From contig OZ025270.1 of NCBI GenBank assembly GCA_964019165.1, positions 15,789,159 to 15,853,158 of the forward strand: a DNA stretch of 64,000 nt, given 5' to 3'. Shown piece after piece: positions 1 to 17,912 of this stretch. Under the pieces are notes generated by a model. The model ran no database searches. It was given only the letters and a program-made list of their open reading frames with translations, and was not told where the DNA came from. Source of the stretch: Mastigias papua (lineage: Eukaryota > Cnidaria > Scyphozoa > Rhizostomeae > Mastigiidae). The translations under genes and the position numbers were made by a program. Within the stretch, counting starts at the first letter, position 1, and the number at the start of each line of letters is the position of its first letter.

Positions 1-9
1 GTCTGGTAA

Positions 10-3000
10 GTCTTTAAACTTCAAAGGGGTGCCTCAATAGAGGGCTGGGTTGAAGGTCACCCCTGTATTTTCTCTGCTGGGTCATGCACGGCTTCGTTTC
101 AAGCCCCCAACCAGCCACTCGTTTCTTGCCTTTTCGGGGATTTAACCTTTCCCGCCTTAATTGATACCGGGTCTATGGTCTCGTTTCTATCTCGAGACAC
201 ATTTAACAAATTGCGGCCTCGGCCACTTATTCAAAACACAGTTCAGCACTGCGTTGGAATAAATGGCCTGCCTTTGCCGGTTGATGGGATTGTGCAGGCT
301 TCTCTTACCTTTCCTGGTAATGGCGATGTTTATACCGGTAAGTTCTTAATTTCCGAAAAATTATTTTCCCCCTTGGAGTGTGTTCTTGGGTGGGACTTTC
401 TAACCTCCAATGGGTTGGCACTAACTAGAGAGCGCACTGGCACTTATTACTTAGTAGGTCGCCATGGGAAGACCCTCATTACCCCTAGAGATGAGGCCCC
501 CACCTCCCTTTCTCCCCCTCGTCCTCTTACCGATAGCGTCGTTAGTAATTCCGATGTGTTTTCCCAATGCCCTTCGAGGAGTCCTGTTCCTATTACTTTA
601 GTGAATAGTGTTTGTTTGCCAGGTAGAACCGAAGCTTTTGTTTTAGTACACGTTCCTAAAAGTGCCAAAGATCAGCTAGGCATGATAGCACCTATCCAGC
701 ATGACTCGTTGCCAAGCCATCTCTTAGTAGCGTATTCTGTCAACCAGGCTGTAGGTAGACAGGTAGCTCTTAGAATCATGAACACATCTAATTGTGATAT
801 TACTTTACAGGCTGGACAGCGCATAGGTGAGTATTGCCCTCTCCTTGATACCCTGTCTTCTGTGGATACACAGGGCACTCCCCTACCTAATTATGCTAAA
901 GCATTTTCTTGCCAGCCTGCCAATAAAGTTAGTCTTACTGAAGAGCTGAAAGCGGTTATCAGTCCCTCGTTGAATGATCATGATCGTCAGGTCATTTTAA
1001 ATACGCTCCTAAAGTACGCAAATGTATTTGACGAAAGTCTTGGCTATACTGACGTGATAACTCACACAATCAATACTGGTAATACTGACCCCATACGGCA
1101 ATACCCGAGGCGATTCCCATACGCTTATAGAGATGAAGTCAACAGACAGATTTCTGACATGTTGGAACAGGGGGTTATCCAACAAAGTACTTCTCCATGG
1201 GCCTCCCCCATAGTTTTAGTAAAGAAGAAAGACGGTAACTTTCGTTTTTGTGTGGACTACCGTAAATTAAACGCTGTGACGAAACGGGATGCTCACCCCC
1301 TCCCTAGAATTGATGACCTTTTAGATTCGCTCCAGGGATCGACCATGTTCAGTACTCTAGATCTTAGATCTGGTTATTGGCAGATAGCTATGTCACCTGA
1401 AGATCGTGAAAAAACAGCCTTTATTACTCCTGAGGGGTTATGGGAATTTCTGAGAATGCCATTTGGTGTGTCTAATGGTTGTGCCACTTTCCAAAGGGCT
1501 ATTCAAATTGTACTGTCTGGCCTTAAGTATGATACGTGTTTGTGTTATTTTGACGACATAATAATTCCATCCATAAATTCACAGCAGCACTGTGAAAGGC
1601 TTGAGTTAGTTTTAGGTCGTTTACAGCAACATAACCTTCGTGTTAAAGCCTCTAAATGTTGTTTTGGCGCTGATAGAGTCACGTATTTAGGCCATGTCGT
1701 TTCATCTGCTGGGATTCACACGGATCCCCACAAAATTGAAGCTGTTTCTGCTCTCGCTCCTCCCACCAATGTGCAACAAGTACGGTCATTCTTAGGTTTA
1801 GCAGGGTACTACCGTAATTTTATACCCAACTTTGCAGTCCTGTCTGCCCCTCTTGTGCAGCTTACCAAGAAAGGTTCCTCTTTTTCCTGGACTGACTTGC
1901 AGGAGCAAGCCTTTCTGCAACTTAAATCCTTACTTTGTAGCGCACCCATTCTCGCTTATCCTCAATTTGACAAACGCTTTTTCTTGCAGACGGATGCCTC
2001 TGATAAGGGACTGGGTGCTGTACTAACTCAATTAGATAACTCTGGTCGAGAACACGTGATATCGTATGCTAGTCGTTCACTTTTAGACCGTGAGAAATGC
2101 TATTCTACCACTGAAAAAGAAGCTTTAGCCATCATTTTTGCCATTGATCATTATCGTGTATATCTACTGGGAAGAGAATTCACCTTGATTACTGATCATA
2201 GCGCCTTACAGTGGCTCCACTCTGTAGAGCCAAAGGGACGGCTTGCTAGGTGGGTTATGGCCCTTCAGGAATTCTCTTTTGTTGTTAAGCATCGCCCTGG
2301 TACCGCTAACCAAAACGCTGATGCTTTATCTCGCATGCCATTGCCAACATCTAGTTGTCCCCCAGTTTCCTCTGTCCCCCCTATTTCACCCTTAGCTACT
2401 TATGCCACTACCATGACTCCAGGCTACAATTTACAACAAGCCCAACAAGATGATCCATACATATCCACCATTATGGAGTTAAAACTAGCTGATATGCCCA
2501 AGCCCCCGTATTTTGTATGGGCTGGCACACCATCCTTGCGCGTATTTTGGCATTGTTGGGATGATCTTTATCTAGTTAATGGACTTCTTGTCAAAAACCT
2601 TTCTGCTAATCATTCCTTGCCACGCTATTCATTTGTCATACCTGGCCACTTGGTCCAATCGGTCATGCAAGGCCTTCATTGTAGTCCTTTTTCTGGTCAT
2701 TTAGGGCTCAAACGCACTCTTCTTAAGGCTAAAGAGCGGTACTTTTGGCCGCATATGACTACTCAGTTACAAGATTTCGTCAAAAATTGTCAGGTCTGTG
2801 CACAAATTAAACTGAATCCTAACCACATAAAGGCTCCCTTGCAATCTATTACCGTTAATGAGCCATTTATATTTTGGGCAATGGACTATATGGGTCCCTT
2901 GCCTGAAACCACACAAGGGAACAAACATTTGCTGGTTATTATGGATCATTTCACCAAATGGTGTGAGGTGTTTCCTACCAAAGACCAAAAAGCTAGGACT

Positions 3001-3858
3001 GTTGCTGAAATTCTAGTGTCAAAAGTTTTCAGTAGATTTGGGCCACCTACCGTTATCCACTCCGATCAGGGCAGAAATTTCGAAAGCAATTTGATGCATG
3101 AAATATGCTGCATAATGGGCGTACATAAATCTCGCACATCAGCATACCACCCTCAGTGCGATGGTCTTGTTGAACGGCAAAATCGTACTTTGCAGGACAT
3201 GCTTACCAGCTACGTCTCGAAACACCAACATGACTGGGACTGTTGGGTGGATCTAGTTGCCTATGCCTACAATACTAGCACTCACGCGTCAACCGGTTAT
3301 AGTCCCTACGAAATGGTTTTTGGTCGTCTTGCTAGAACCCCACTGGAGCTAGATCTGGGGTTACCCTTAAAAAACCCTTGCAATCAACACGAATATGCTG
3401 CCTTGATCCGTCGTAATTTGCAGTCAGTCGCAGATGTAGCTAGAGAGAATTTAGCTCGCAGTAGACAAAAGTATAGCCAGCCAGGTAATGTAAAGAATAG
3501 TAACTGGACTCCTTTGCTCCCTGGCCAATCTGTATGGTTGCGTCGCCCTAAGGCTTGGAAATTTGGGGGGAGGTGGATTGGGCCATATAAAATTATTTCT
3601 CATCAAGGTGTCAACTACAAATTGCGTTCTAAAGCAGGGAAAGACATCGTGGTGCACCACAATCAGGTAAAATCTTGCACAATCCCATTCAACAAGGGGG
3701 AACCACATTGTCCAGTCCGGGAAGCAGAGGAAATAGAGCTCACCACCATGCCTAGGGAGGAAGTACCAGAAAATCAAACCGGCCCTCTACATCGACCACC
3801 TAGATTGAGGCAAAATATAAACCCCCCTTTGCGGTTTGGAGACTTCGTAACCCACTAG
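10..3858 (+). CDS. pol: Ty3/gypsy Pol polyprotein (protease-RT-RNase H-integrase)
   Basis: The frame is open from base 10 after a stop at 7-9. The true start is upstream or by readthrough/frameshift from gag, because the first ATG (175) falls inside the protease motif. Seen in order: retropepsin ALIDTGS at 154-174; reverse transcriptase with LDLRSGYWQI (about 1348-1390), FLRMPFGVSNGCATFQR and the catalytic YFDD at about 1548-1559; RNase H with TDASDKGLGAVL (about 1990-2025), TTEKEAL, TDHSAL and NADALSR; integrase with an HHCC zinc finger (GHLGLKRTLL...NCQVC, about 2690-2800), then catalytic D in AMDYMGPL (about 2880), D in HSDQG (about 3060) and E in VERQNRTL (about 3170); and a GPY/F-type end (RWIGPYKI, about 3570-3600). 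No chromodomain is evident. There are no internal stops in about 3.8 kb. It copies the element's RNA into DNA and integrates it. Confidence 0.95.
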   Translation, partial: VFKLQRGASIEGWVEGHPCIFSAGSCTASFQAPNQPLVSCLFGDLTFPALIDTGSMVSFLSRDTFNKLRPRPLIQNTVQHCVGINGLPLPVDGIVQASLTFPGNGDVYTGKFLISEKLFSPLECVLGWDFLTSNGLALTRERTGTYYLVGRHGKTLITPRDEAPTSLSPPRPLTDSVVSNSDVFSQCPSRSPVPITLVNSVCLPGRTEAFVLVHVPKSAKDQLGMIAPIQHDSLPSHLLVAYSVNQAVGRQVALRIMNTSNCDITLQAGQRIGEYCPLLDTLSSVDTQGTPLPNYAKAFSCQPANKVSLTEELKAVISPSLNDHDRQVILNTLLKYANVFDESLGYTDVITHTINTGNTDPIRQYPRRFPYAYRDEVNRQISDMLEQGVIQQSTSPWASPIVLVKKKDGNFRFCVDYRKLNAVTKRDAHPLPRIDDLLDSLQGSTMFSTLDLRSGYWQIAMSPEDREKTAFITPEGLWEFLRMPFGVSNGCATFQRAIQIVLSGLKYDTCLCYFDDIIIPSINSQQHCERLELVLGRLQQHNLRVKASKCCFGADRVTYLGHVVSSAGIHTDPHKIEAVSALAPPTNVQQVRSFLGLAGYYRNFIPNFAVLSAPLVQLTKKGSSFSWTDLQEQAFLQLKSLLCSAPILAYPQFDKRFFLQTDASDKGLGAVLTQLDNSGREHVISYASRSLLDREKCYSTTEKEALAIIFAIDHYRVYLLGREFTLITDHSALQWLHSVEPKGRLARWVMALQEFSFVVKHRPGTANQNADALSRMPLPTSSCPPVSSVPPISPLATYATTMTPGYNLQQAQQDDPYISTIMELKLADMPKPPYFVWAGTPSLRVFWHCWDDLYLVNGLLVKNLSANHSLPRYSFVIPGHLVQSVMQGLHCSPFSGHLGLKRTLLKAKERYFWPHMTTQLQDFVKNCQVCAQIKLNPNHIKAPLQSITVNEPFIFWAMDYMGPLPETTQGNKHLLVIMDHFTKWCEVFPTKDQKARTVAEILVSKVFSRFGPPTVIHSDQGRNFESNLMHEICCIMGVHKSRTSAYHPQCDGLVERQNRTLQDMLTSYVSKHQHDWDCWVDLVAYAYNTSTHASTGYSPYEMVFGRLARTPLELDLGLPLKNPCNQHEYAALIRRNLQSVADVARENLARSRQKYSQPGNVKNSNWTPLLPGQSVWLRRPKAWKFGGRWIGPYKIISHQGVNYKLRSKAGKDIVVHHNQVKSCTIPFNKGEPHCPVREAEEIELTTMPREEVPENQTGPLHRPPRLRQNINPPLRFGDFVTH

Positions 3859-3863
3859 ATTTA

Positions 3864-3875
3864 ATGGGGGGATGG
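3864..3875 (+). promoter_or_regulatory. Polypurine tract priming plus-strand DNA
   Basis: A G-rich purine run (with one T) lies directly before the TG start of the 3' LTR, 5 bp after the pol stop. This is the standard place for the plus-strand primer in LTR elements. Confidence 0.6.
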
Positions 3876-3903
3876 TGTTGTGATTGGCATAGCGGCAACC
3901 CTT

Positions 3904-3914
3904 TATATATATAT
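3904..3914 (+). promoter_or_regulatory. TATA-like element in LTR
   Basis: The run TTATATATATATT lies 28 bp into the LTR, a plausible U3 promoter for the retrotransposon. Confidence 0.45.
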
Positions 3915-3987
3915 TGGAATGCAGCCAACAGAAGCTTCTTAACAAACGTTGTTACACTTTTTAGTGAGTTGTAGTTGTTTGAGATGG

Positions 3988-3993
3988 AATAAA
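3988..3993 (+). terminator. AATAAA polyadenylation signal in LTR
   Basis: A perfect AATAAA lies 50 bp before the LTR end, the expected position for the R/U5 polyadenylation signal. Confidence 0.6.
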
Positions 3994-4043
3994 GACGTTG
4001 CCATTAACTGAGTCTTTCTCTGAGAACCCTTTAAATCGCAACA

Positions 4044-5219
4044 CTTAATTCTTGAATCATATTATTCCACCACTTTTTTGGTGAAGAAATCCCACATATA
4101 TGGAGGATCTAAGTGGTTGATCGTCTTATATATTTCCATCATTAGCTTTTGCAAATTTCTCTTGTGAATTGTCAAAGTTCCATCTTTTTGCATGAGTGCA
4201 TCAAGCGCCTCTTCATTATCATTATTGTAAATTACTCTCATTGCACGTTTGGTCGTTCTGTTAAATTATCTCCTGCTCTTCTACAAAGCAACCATATTAA
4301 AGGGCAATATTGGAAATTCGACACCACAACCGTATTCAGTAATAATTTGGCTTTTTTCACTGATGTACTCGCATAATCTAGCTAGAGCAGTGGTCTTCTG
4401 ATTTACTTTACGCCAAATCTCTTTGATGTGCGAATTGAAATTAAAATTGCTATCAATAGTAACCCCAAGAAGTTTCACTTGCTTATTTTCAGGGGTTATT
4501 TTCCCATTCACATTTAGATAAAACTCTGTACCCACTTTGTTTCCAAGAAACATCATTTGAAATTTTGCAGGGTTGGCAACCATCCCGTTCTGGTCGATTG
4601 CTTGCATAAATAGAGTGTGGTGTCGTCTGCAAAATTACAGATGTTGCGATCCAAGTTCGTATTAAATATATCATTGATAAAAGTATTAAAAAGCAGGAGT
4701 CCAAGTACAGATCCCAGATTTTGCCATATTTGCGTAGACAACCAATTTTGACTCTTTGAATACGGTTGCTTAAGTAACTCAACATTAATCTAAGACTGCT
4801 TCTATCAAGTCCATAGGCCTCCATCTGTGCAATACAACACCCCTAGAATATAAGCACTGTTTCTAAGTTTCAATGGCCCGAAATAGGGCATGTTCATTAC
4901 CACAGCCTTCTCGAAAACCTGATAGTAAGTTAGAAAGGACAGTGCTAAAATATGACTGCGTCTGATAGGACTGGTGAAACGTTTGCAACCTTCAGCTCTT
5001 CAGGAAGAACACAGTCAATAAGTGATGTGTTGATGCAGTCGGTGAGGTGGGACAAATGGCTCTTTTGGATATCTTTAAGACTTTCGATGGTATGGTTCCG
5101 CTCGATGCTGTTTTAGTATCCAGCGCATCGATCTGTTCAGAGATTTCCCATGGAATAACGTACGTAAATCTGAAAGATGGAAAAAGATGATAAAGTTCTG
5201 TCACAAAAGGAATAGTCAA
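4044..5219 (-). pseudogene. Non-LTR retrotransposon (LINE) reverse transcriptase, frameshifted and cut by the gypsy insertion
   Basis: Reading the minus strand from 5219 down, reverse-transcriptase segments appear in several frames in the right order: IDALDTKTASSGTIPSKVLK (about 5140), TGFREGCGNEHALFRAIET (about 4900), MEAYGLDRSSLRLMLSYLSN (about 4800), GSVLGLLLFNTFINDIFN (about 4690), the catalytic NFADDTTLYLC (about 4625), MVANPAKFQMMFLGNK (about 4560), VKLLGVTIDSNFNFNSHI (about 4450), and TIHKRNLQKLMMEIYKTINH (about 4140). The similarity ends exactly where the gypsy LTR begins. Frameshifts and stops make it non-functional. The family is of the CR1/L2/jockey type, and a related 3' fragment lies at 54585-55082 on the plus strand. 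Confidence 0.85.
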
Positions 5220-6438
5220 AATTGTGAAAAGGAACAGTCAAAAGTGGGAGAAGTTTGAATAAATACCTAGATGATAAGGAATTAGGAACAATGTACCTTA
5301 GCAATGTAACGTCCTGGGTTGAAGTCGTGTACAGTACAAGTTGTGTGGATGTCATATGTGATTGTGAATTGTGTTTCCTGTCTCCATGTTGGTGTTACCG
5401 TACAGTCTCCTTGCAATGTCGTGCTATGTTTAATTACGAATGTGTTAAGTGATTTTTATCTGTATTGTGTCACCGTACGATTTATTATATTATCGAATGA
5501 ATCCATGTGATTAGTTAGTTAGATTACATACTCGCATAGAAAGCAGTCGTGTTTTGTTGCGCTTGTCTGAGCTTAGGCCTCTGGGCCTAAGCGTGTCCCC
5601 TCAACGCTATCAAAAGAACCCCAAACCGTTACAGCAACAACAGTTCTCATAGATAGAGTAGTATTTACTCTGCCCTCCCAAAATTTGATAGTCCTTTCAC
5701 AGCGTCAGTAGCCCATGCTGGTTTGACTTGCAGCTATTGCTTGCTATAATGAGCTTCCTTAGGTTCTGTCAGTTATTAGTTGTATTGTGAATTCACAAAA
5801 TGGTTATTGCTACATGATTCTGATAGTTCCTAAATTGGCTGTTCACCCTTTCAGCAGTTACTTTGAGTAACTATTTCCCATCAGTTTCTATAGAATTTAT
5901 CATTGGGTCTGCATAATATTGAGCGTCTGTTTCCCAGGACGTGATGTTATGATAGAAGTTCTTTTAAGCTAAGTGTTATACCATCAGTCTAAGGTTATTC
6001 TCATTAGGAGTTTGTTACATTCACAGTTACTGTGTTTCATATTTTTTTATATCTTTTAGTCTCATCAAGTCATCTTGTAGATGTTTTTTGGTGTGTGCAA
6101 TTCTATTTGATACTTTTAGGTGAATTTTGGAGATGGCAGATGGGCCCACTCGTATATATAGTGTTCAAGTGACCCCCCTAGGGTATTATTCCAGGTTCTT
6201 ACTTGTGAGGATGAGGCCTATCGATTGATGTATAATTTATCAATATTTGGTGGGATATGTTCCCATAAAGTCCGCCTTTTATAGACCTTAGAAAAAAGGG
6301 CGTGCAGCTAGGGAGAGCACACCTCCTTCATAGGGGTAACTGCGTTGCAAAACCTGTTAATGCGAATATGGCTAGCGATTACCGCCAAAAATACACAACG
6401 TGAATTTGAAGTCAAGATTGACGTTTCAGTTCTTAGCT
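5220..6438. other. Intergenic, no gene recognised
   Basis: Short open frames here are unsupported. The only structure I see is a perfect 9-bp stem with 4-nt loop at 5571-5592 (GCTTAGGCC / GGCCTAAGC). The left part may belong to the degraded LINE, but I could not match it. Confidence 0.5.
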
Positions 6439-6458
6439 TTCAACCTCCAACTTTTAAC

Positions 6459-6793
6459 TTCAAACTTACAGTTTTCAACTTCTATCTTCCAACTTTCAAA
6501 CTCAAACTTTCAACTTTCAGACTGAGACTTCCAACTGTCAAACTCAAACTTCCAACTTTCAAACTGAGACTTCCAACTTCCAACTCAAGAAATGATTCCA
6601 AGGTAGAGATTGCCACATTGAAAGTTGGAGGTGGAATGTTGGAAGTTTGACTTTGACAGTTGGAAGTTTGACATTGACAGATGGAAGTTTGACTTTGACA
6701 GATGGAAGTTTGAAAGTTGGAAGTCTCAATTTGAAAGTTAAAAGTTTGGGTTTGAAAGTTGGAAGTTAGAAGTTGAAAATTGTAAGTTTCAAA
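6459..6793. repeat. Long palindrome built of CAACTTTCAAACTC-type units
   Basis: The left arm (about 6459-6600) is a tandem run of short units such as CCAACTTTCAAACTC. The right arm (about 6640-6793) is its reverse complement (GAAAGTTGGAAGTTTG units). The arms match over about 150 bp in the same unit order, with a loop of about 40 bp. The outer right end runs straight into a CAT array. Confidence 0.8.
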
Positions 6794-6794
6794 G

Positions 6795-6859
<65 letters not shown>

Positions 6860-6869
6860 GTCATCATCA
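6795..6869. repeat. (TCA)n microsatellite
   Basis: About 25 trinucleotide units, followed by a short CTGT run (6871-6886). Confidence 0.95.
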
Positions 6870-6886
6870 CCTGTCTGTCTGTCTGT

Positions 6887-7184
6887 TCCTGTACGCCCCT
6901 TACAGGGCCTAGGCTGACCCTGAGGTCAGTGTCGCCTTCAAATTGTTTAAAAGAGGTGATTGAGTCGGCTACACTCAATCTACTCTGTTACCCCAACAGT
7001 TACTTATCAGAGCTGCAGCCTGAAGCTGCTGTTCCTGACTTTCACTGAAGGGGCCTGGTTGGACAGTTTGCCACAGGTCGTCAACATCTGCCCCAATCTT
7101 CGCGAAATGAATCACTATCAACTTAAGGGCAGAGTCTCTCTGTGCCCGCTTGCCACCACGAGGAGGTCTCCAACCATGGGCTAG
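6887..7184. repeat. Unique 300-bp spacer between two CAT arrays, possible short mobile element
   Basis: This block of balanced, GC-richer sequence sits between two long CAT arrays and ends GGGCTAGC directly before the second. It has no long open frame with known similarity. The arrangement suits a small repeat unit (SINE or a Helitron-like non-autonomous element) that carries trinucleotide repeats, but I cannot name the family. Confidence 0.3.
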
Positions 7185-7185
7185 C

Positions 7186-7186
7186 C

Positions 7187-7266
<80 letters not shown>

Positions 7267-7306
7267 CATCATCATCGTCGTCGTCGTCGTCATCATCGTC
7301 ATCATT

Positions 7307-7387
<81 letters not shown>

Positions 7388-7433
7388 GTCGTCGTCGTCG
7401 TCGTCATCATCGTCATCATTATCACTATCATCA
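7186..7433. repeat. (CAT)n microsatellite with internal 114-bp higher-order duplication
   Basis: About 80 CAT units are interrupted twice by the same pattern (CGT run, then CATCATCGTCATCATTATC), the two occurrences about 114 bp apart. The pattern implies duplication of a large block and not only slippage. Long His or Met/Ile open frames here are artefacts of the repeat. Confidence 0.95.
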
Positions 7434-7467
7434 AGTTATTTAAAGTGCGCTTGTGAAATAGTTATAT

Positions 7468-7680
7468 CTAGGAATATTTTCGATCCTTTCGAAAAAAAGT
7501 AGGGAAAATGTCGTAGTTTCCTTGAAGTGCATTTGAAGGGATGCTATCAAGTGCTGACACTTTATGAGTATTCAGTCTCTCGAATCGTTGAAGGACACCT
7601 TCAGTATCAACTGCTCTTAAGCTAAATAAATGTTTGCTGTAGTAGGTTGGTATCAAGCAAGTTATAGGTCGATGTTCCCC
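7468..7680 (-). pseudogene. Possible LINE reverse transcriptase scrap
   Basis: On the minus strand a short frame reads DTEGVLQRFERLNTHKVSAL followed by DSIPSNAL. This resembles the segment before the reverse-transcriptase core of CR1/jockey-type LINEs (compare DALDTKTASSGTIPSKVL at about 5140). No catalytic motif is found nearby. Confidence 0.4.
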
Positions 7681-8139
7681 TACAAAATTTATTCAGATTT
7701 AGGTATAGAGCTGTACTCGATTTGGGAGTCTTCACTCTTTTTCTAAAAGATTGCAGCCCAACCCTTTGTTTGAACTGCAAAGGTGAGGCAAAGCTAATAT
7801 GAAGCAATTTGATGTTTGATAGAGAGATTATATGTGAATACTTCAAAATGCGAAGCGACAAATTCGGAAAATTGGCCTATTTTTGTAAGGAGTATTGGTT
7901 GTATGTTGGGATAGATGTTCAGAGGTGTATGATCTTCCAAATAATATGATACATCAAGTGCCGATAAAATCTTAGCCTCAAGAATGGTTATGGTGTGAAA
8001 CATGATGTAGCGATACTTCAAAAGCATATTCAAAAACAATCGATCTCGTAAGTTAGCTGATTTACAGATAGTTTTGCTATACTTTTGACAGCAAGAATTT
8101 TTAATAGTTTGCCACAACAACCGAAACAACCATCCTCTT

Positions 8140-8262
8140 TAAGCTGTTTTAAATCTTTCAGTATTTGAACCTTTTTGTCCTGCATAAATATTTGTTTAAT
8201 CAATCTTGTAGATTTTATGAAATATAATAAAATAAAATGTAATGAAATGAACTGAAATCAAG
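8140..8262 (+). repeat. Possible 3' end and tail of a LINE
   Basis: The segment ends in a degenerate TGAAATATAATAAAATG-like tail. The sequence before it (GAACCTTTTTGT...AAATATTTG) resembles the 3' untranslated end of the LINE fragment at 54585-55082. Confidence 0.4.
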
Positions 8263-8420
8263 CAAGAAATGCGCTTGTAATCATGAACAACAATCTAACA
8301 ACTTTTAGTAGCATTTCATTTGTAAGTGCGAAAATTTATGAATATATCTTTATTATCAAATCTGCTTCTCTGGACAATCGGCGATTGGTCGATTCTGTTA
8401 TCTCCTAATGAGTTTCAGAT

Positions 8421-8498
8421 GACTGATTAAGTATTTAATTGACTGATCAATTGATTGATTGATTGAGTGATTGAGTTGATGTGATTGATTGATTGAGT
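8421..8498. repeat. Degenerate (GATT)n array
   Basis: Repeated TGATTGATTGAT with interruptions. Confidence 0.85.
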
Positions 8499-8574
8499 AT
8501 TCACATACTTCATTGGTATTTTACTGCTATTGTCGACTCTCGAAATTAGTTGATCGGCTCAGCTTTCTTCTGAT

Positions 8575-8644
8575 TCATATATTCATTCATTCATTCATTC
8601 ATTCATTCATTCATTCATTCATTCAGTCATTCATTCATTCATTT
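8575..8644. repeat. (TTCA)n microsatellite
   Basis: About 17 tetranucleotide units with one TTCAG interruption. Confidence 0.95.
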
Positions 8645-10222
8645 GTTTGCTTCTTTATTCACTCTGTTGCTGCATTCTTAATGTAACCACCCATTAACTA
8701 TGGAATAAAGACTTAAACCACCTAGTCGCTTAGTTGAAGATGATATTAGTGGTATGTCTCCATGGGTTTTTAGCTTCATTTCTGTGCACTCTATTGATGC
8801 GTCTTCTTTTGTTGCCTCTTCTAATGGAGCCAAGCAACCCACGCTAGCAGTCACATCTTCTGTTTTTGGTGGAATACCTCACAGCGATGCATTTTAAGCA
8901 TTCTTTGGTACTAGTTTCAACTTAGTATCGCTGCTCTTCCGTCACAAAGAGCAACCTTCGAGGGAAGTTTGAGGGGCCTTGTAGGTAATATATAAAGGCA
9001 AATATGAAAGTAATGCTATATGAGTGGGTGGTTATGTTCTCATGTGCTTTGTGCTCCGTAATGAGTTTAATTAGGTCTTAAAAAACTATGGTCTTCGGCA
9101 CTAATAGTAGTATTGAAAATTCAAATAGTTGTCTTGAAGATGAAAATTAGTTGTGTCAGAATTAGAGGATACTGCAGTTGCGAGATTTTCTTGTAAAAAC
9201 AAGAGCATGAAGGTATACGAAAGTGTATTACATTAAAGATGAGTTTCTTGTAGAGAATGGGTGTGGTACTGAAATGTCCGTCTAGGCTCCACCCATAGAC
9301 CCCTGATGTCTTCGAAACTATGGTCTTGTAGCTCTTCTACATTTTAGGCCCGGAGTCAGGCATATTAAGTTAAAAGTGGGGGTTACAAATAAAAAGTGGG
9401 GACTGCAAACAACAAATTGCTTGATATAGGCTTGATAAATCACTGGCTGGCAGAAAGTGGGAAGCTGAAGCCCCCAGTCCCCCTACCTGCGCCGTGCTTT
9501 CGAATTTAATCTGGATTAAATTACACTGGACAGTGTAATTTCTCAAGTGATCATATTCTAAAGTAGTTTCTACCTTTGTTAGGCTCAACAAAGCAGGACG
9601 TACTATAACCAACACTGAGCATCGTTGTACTATCAATATTAAGTATATTATAGCCTACTGTTGTATTATTTTTACAATCCAAGCCATTCGCGTCAAATTA
9701 TCGTCTCACTTTCATCATATCATGAGTCTTGAAGAAAGGTTTCCTGTCTGTAACCACACTATATAGGGGTTCTTCAGTCATATGATCCAACATATAGCCT
9801 AACATTTCATCTTATATTCAGCCGAAAATTTATTGGAATGCCAAGATCGATCCAGCTTTTGACTCAATATTTATTGTCAGGTCATAAGGGTAGAGAGAAC
9901 AACAACAGTTGAAGGTTTGACAAATGCTTTCATATTTTTGAATTCATATTTGTGAGGATGATACTATATGGGCCAGTGATGAAGTATGACTATGTGATAA
10001 TCACCCTAAATGCGTACGGGGGGATTTGGATACTAAACAAAGCTTGTGACCACATTCCAGTCCATAAAAATATGTTCGCAGCAAGAACTGTGAACTACAA
10101 CAACAGTAGCAACAGCAACAACGCAGTGTATATCATGTGAAGAATTCGCAACCATGACAGTTCAATAAAGATTATCGGAAAAATGAAAGTCGTCTTTTAA
10201 CAACAGCCTTAGAGTTGTAATA
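8645..10222. other. Intergenic sequence upstream of TMEM192
   Basis: No gene or clear transposon was recognised. A G-rich patch around 9375-9410 (AAAAGTGGGGGTTACAAATAAAAAG) resembles pieces of the inverted-repeat element at 11867-12376. The TMEM192 promoter should lie at the right end, but no convincing TATA box is seen. Confidence 0.4.

Positions 10223-17912
<7,690 letters not shown>

Larger units (their letters stand above)
1..4043 (+). mobile_element. Ty3/gypsy LTR retrotransposon, 3' portion (pol + 3' LTR)
   Basis: The window opens inside an LTR retrotransposon. A pol frame open from base 10 to 3858 carries protease, reverse transcriptase, RNase H and integrase in the Ty3/gypsy order (integrase last). 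It is followed by a short purine-rich tract and a 168-bp LTR that starts TGTTG and ends CAACA. Gag and the 5' LTR lie left of the window. The right edge at 4043 abuts a LINE reverse-transcriptase remnant on the opposite strand, so this element landed inside that LINE. The catalytic residues I can check are all present, so the copy looks young. Confidence 0.93.
3876..4043 (+). repeat. 3' LTR of the Ty3/gypsy element (168 bp)
   Basis: The LTR begins TGTTG and ends CAACA, a 5-bp inverted pair with TG...CA termini. It contains a TATA-like run (about 3904-3914) and an AATAAA at 3988-3993. The right boundary is supported independently: LINE reverse-transcriptase similarity on the minus strand stops at base 4044. 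The 5' LTR is outside the window, so LTR identity and target-site duplication cannot be checked here. Confidence 0.8.

Noticed and set aside
7142..7456. Open frames of poly-His, poly-Ile or poly-Met
   Set aside because: They are translations of the CAT microsatellite in different frames, not genes.
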